Shown here: positions 63,701 to 64,000 of the stretch, in pieces
How the letters are laid out: each line of letters starts with the position of its first letter
Numbering within the stretch: the first letter of the stretch is position 1
DNA from: Ancylobacter lacus
GTDB lineage: Bacteria > Pseudomonadota > Alphaproteobacteria > Rhizobiales > Xanthobacteraceae
DNA: 64,000 nt
Direction: 5' to 3'
Assembly (NCBI RefSeq): GCF_018390635.1
Contig: NZ_JAHBGE010000042.1
Span: 1-64,000, forward strand
Position numbers and translations under genes: made by a program
Notes under the pieces: generated by a model
Databases searched by the model: none
What the model was told of the DNA's origin: nothing
What the model saw: only the letters and a program-made list of their open reading frames with translations

Positions 63701-64000
63701 TCAGTCGAGGTCGATCCAGTCCGGGCCGCGCAGGGGAATGGCGAGGAAGCGGGCGTTGATCTCCTGCCGCACCGCCTCGGCCTCGGGTTCGCCGAACAGT
63801 TCGGGCCGCAGCCAGGCGGCGAGCACCTGGACCGTGAGCACGTCGAGCGGGGAGTTGAGGATCTGGTGCGACAGGCCGTGGACGCGGTGGTCGCGCATCG
63901 CGGCGAGCGTGGCGAAGCCGGGCCGGGCGGCGAGGCCGGCAAGGGTGCGGCGGGCCTCGTCGGCGGTGAATTCCGGCCCGATGGTCAGGCCCGCCGTGCC
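63701..64000 (-). CDS. Iron-siderophore ABC substrate-binding protein, C-terminal part (cut by window edge)
   Basis: The visible 99 residues end DWIDLD at 63701. They match the C-terminal lobe of FecB/FepB-type proteins: FATLAAMRDHRVHGLSHQIL, NSPLDVLTVQVLAAWLRPEL, FGEPEAEAVRQEINARFLAI. The start codon and N-terminal lobe lie beyond the window. It is the periplasmic partner for the FecCD/FecE genes at 51.9-53.7 kb, although those are on the other strand. It precedes the propeller gene by 37 bases. Confidence 0.9.
   Translation of the reverse strand, partial: GTAGLTIGPEFTADEARRTLAGLAARPGFATLAAMRDHRVHGLSHQILNSPLDVLTVQVLAAWLRPELFGEPEAEAVRQEINARFLAIPLRGPDWIDLD

Overview
The window reads as chromosome of a high-GC alphaproteobacterium. 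Codon use, FnrN-type cysteine spacing, the ccoNOQP-ccoGHIS layout and TamAB all fit the Hyphomicrobiales, possibly a Xanthobacteraceae-like genus. That placement is inferred from gene content, not from a marker-gene search.

Region 1 (1-6772) is a decayed mobile island. It holds an integrase remnant, a truncated IS21-type element (istA fragment plus intact istB), a GIY-YIG nuclease gene beheaded by the IS21 end and then split by an IS5-type element, and a Fic gene with two in-frame TAG codons preceded by a duplicated operator-like palindrome. An intact tyrosine integrase follows, and the island ends in a 48-base 3' fragment of tRNA-Gly(GCC), the likely attachment site. Region 2 (7.0-12.4 kb) is eroding chromosome. 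A flavodoxin and a Tat-exported hydrolase each carry a frameshift, a LysR regulator and a cyclophilin-like protein look intact, and an isoquinoline-oxidoreductase-type gene pair is cut so that its large subunit runs in frame into half of an ABC-2 permease.

Region 3 (12.4-35 kb) is metabolic and respiratory. It carries a SMP-30 lactonase, a CBS-BON protein, a zinc alcohol dehydrogenase and the complete cbb3 oxidase set ccoNOQP, ccoGHIS and a CcoA-like copper importer behind a perfect FNR/FixK box. Type II NADH dehydrogenase, a PAS hybrid histidine kinase, a broken udgX, an FnrN-type regulator, a 31-residue membrane peptide behind a second perfect FNR box, phosphoketolase, an M32 carboxypeptidase and threonine aldolase follow. 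Together these suggest a low-oxygen respiration locus with its own regulator.

Region 4 (35-50.7 kb) holds an ABC-2 exporter, tamAB (tamA carries a frameshift in a GC-dinucleotide tract), two GH13 alpha-glucan enzymes, two unknown envelope proteins, DUF72, PfpI and cytochrome b561.

Region 5 (50.7-64.0 kb) is a catecholate siderophore locus. It contains a siderophore-type esterase, FecCD permease and FecE-type ATPase on the plus strand. On the minus strand is a tightly overlapping operon: FecB-like binding protein (cut by the window end), secreted beta-propeller, entC, entE, an isochorismatase and a separate aryl carrier protein in place of fused EntB, an EntF-like C-A-T-TE synthetase whose visible pocket residues match the serine code, and entA. 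The set should make and import a 2,3-dihydroxybenzoyl-serine siderophore. No outer-membrane receptor, MbtH protein or phosphopantetheinyl transferase is in the window.
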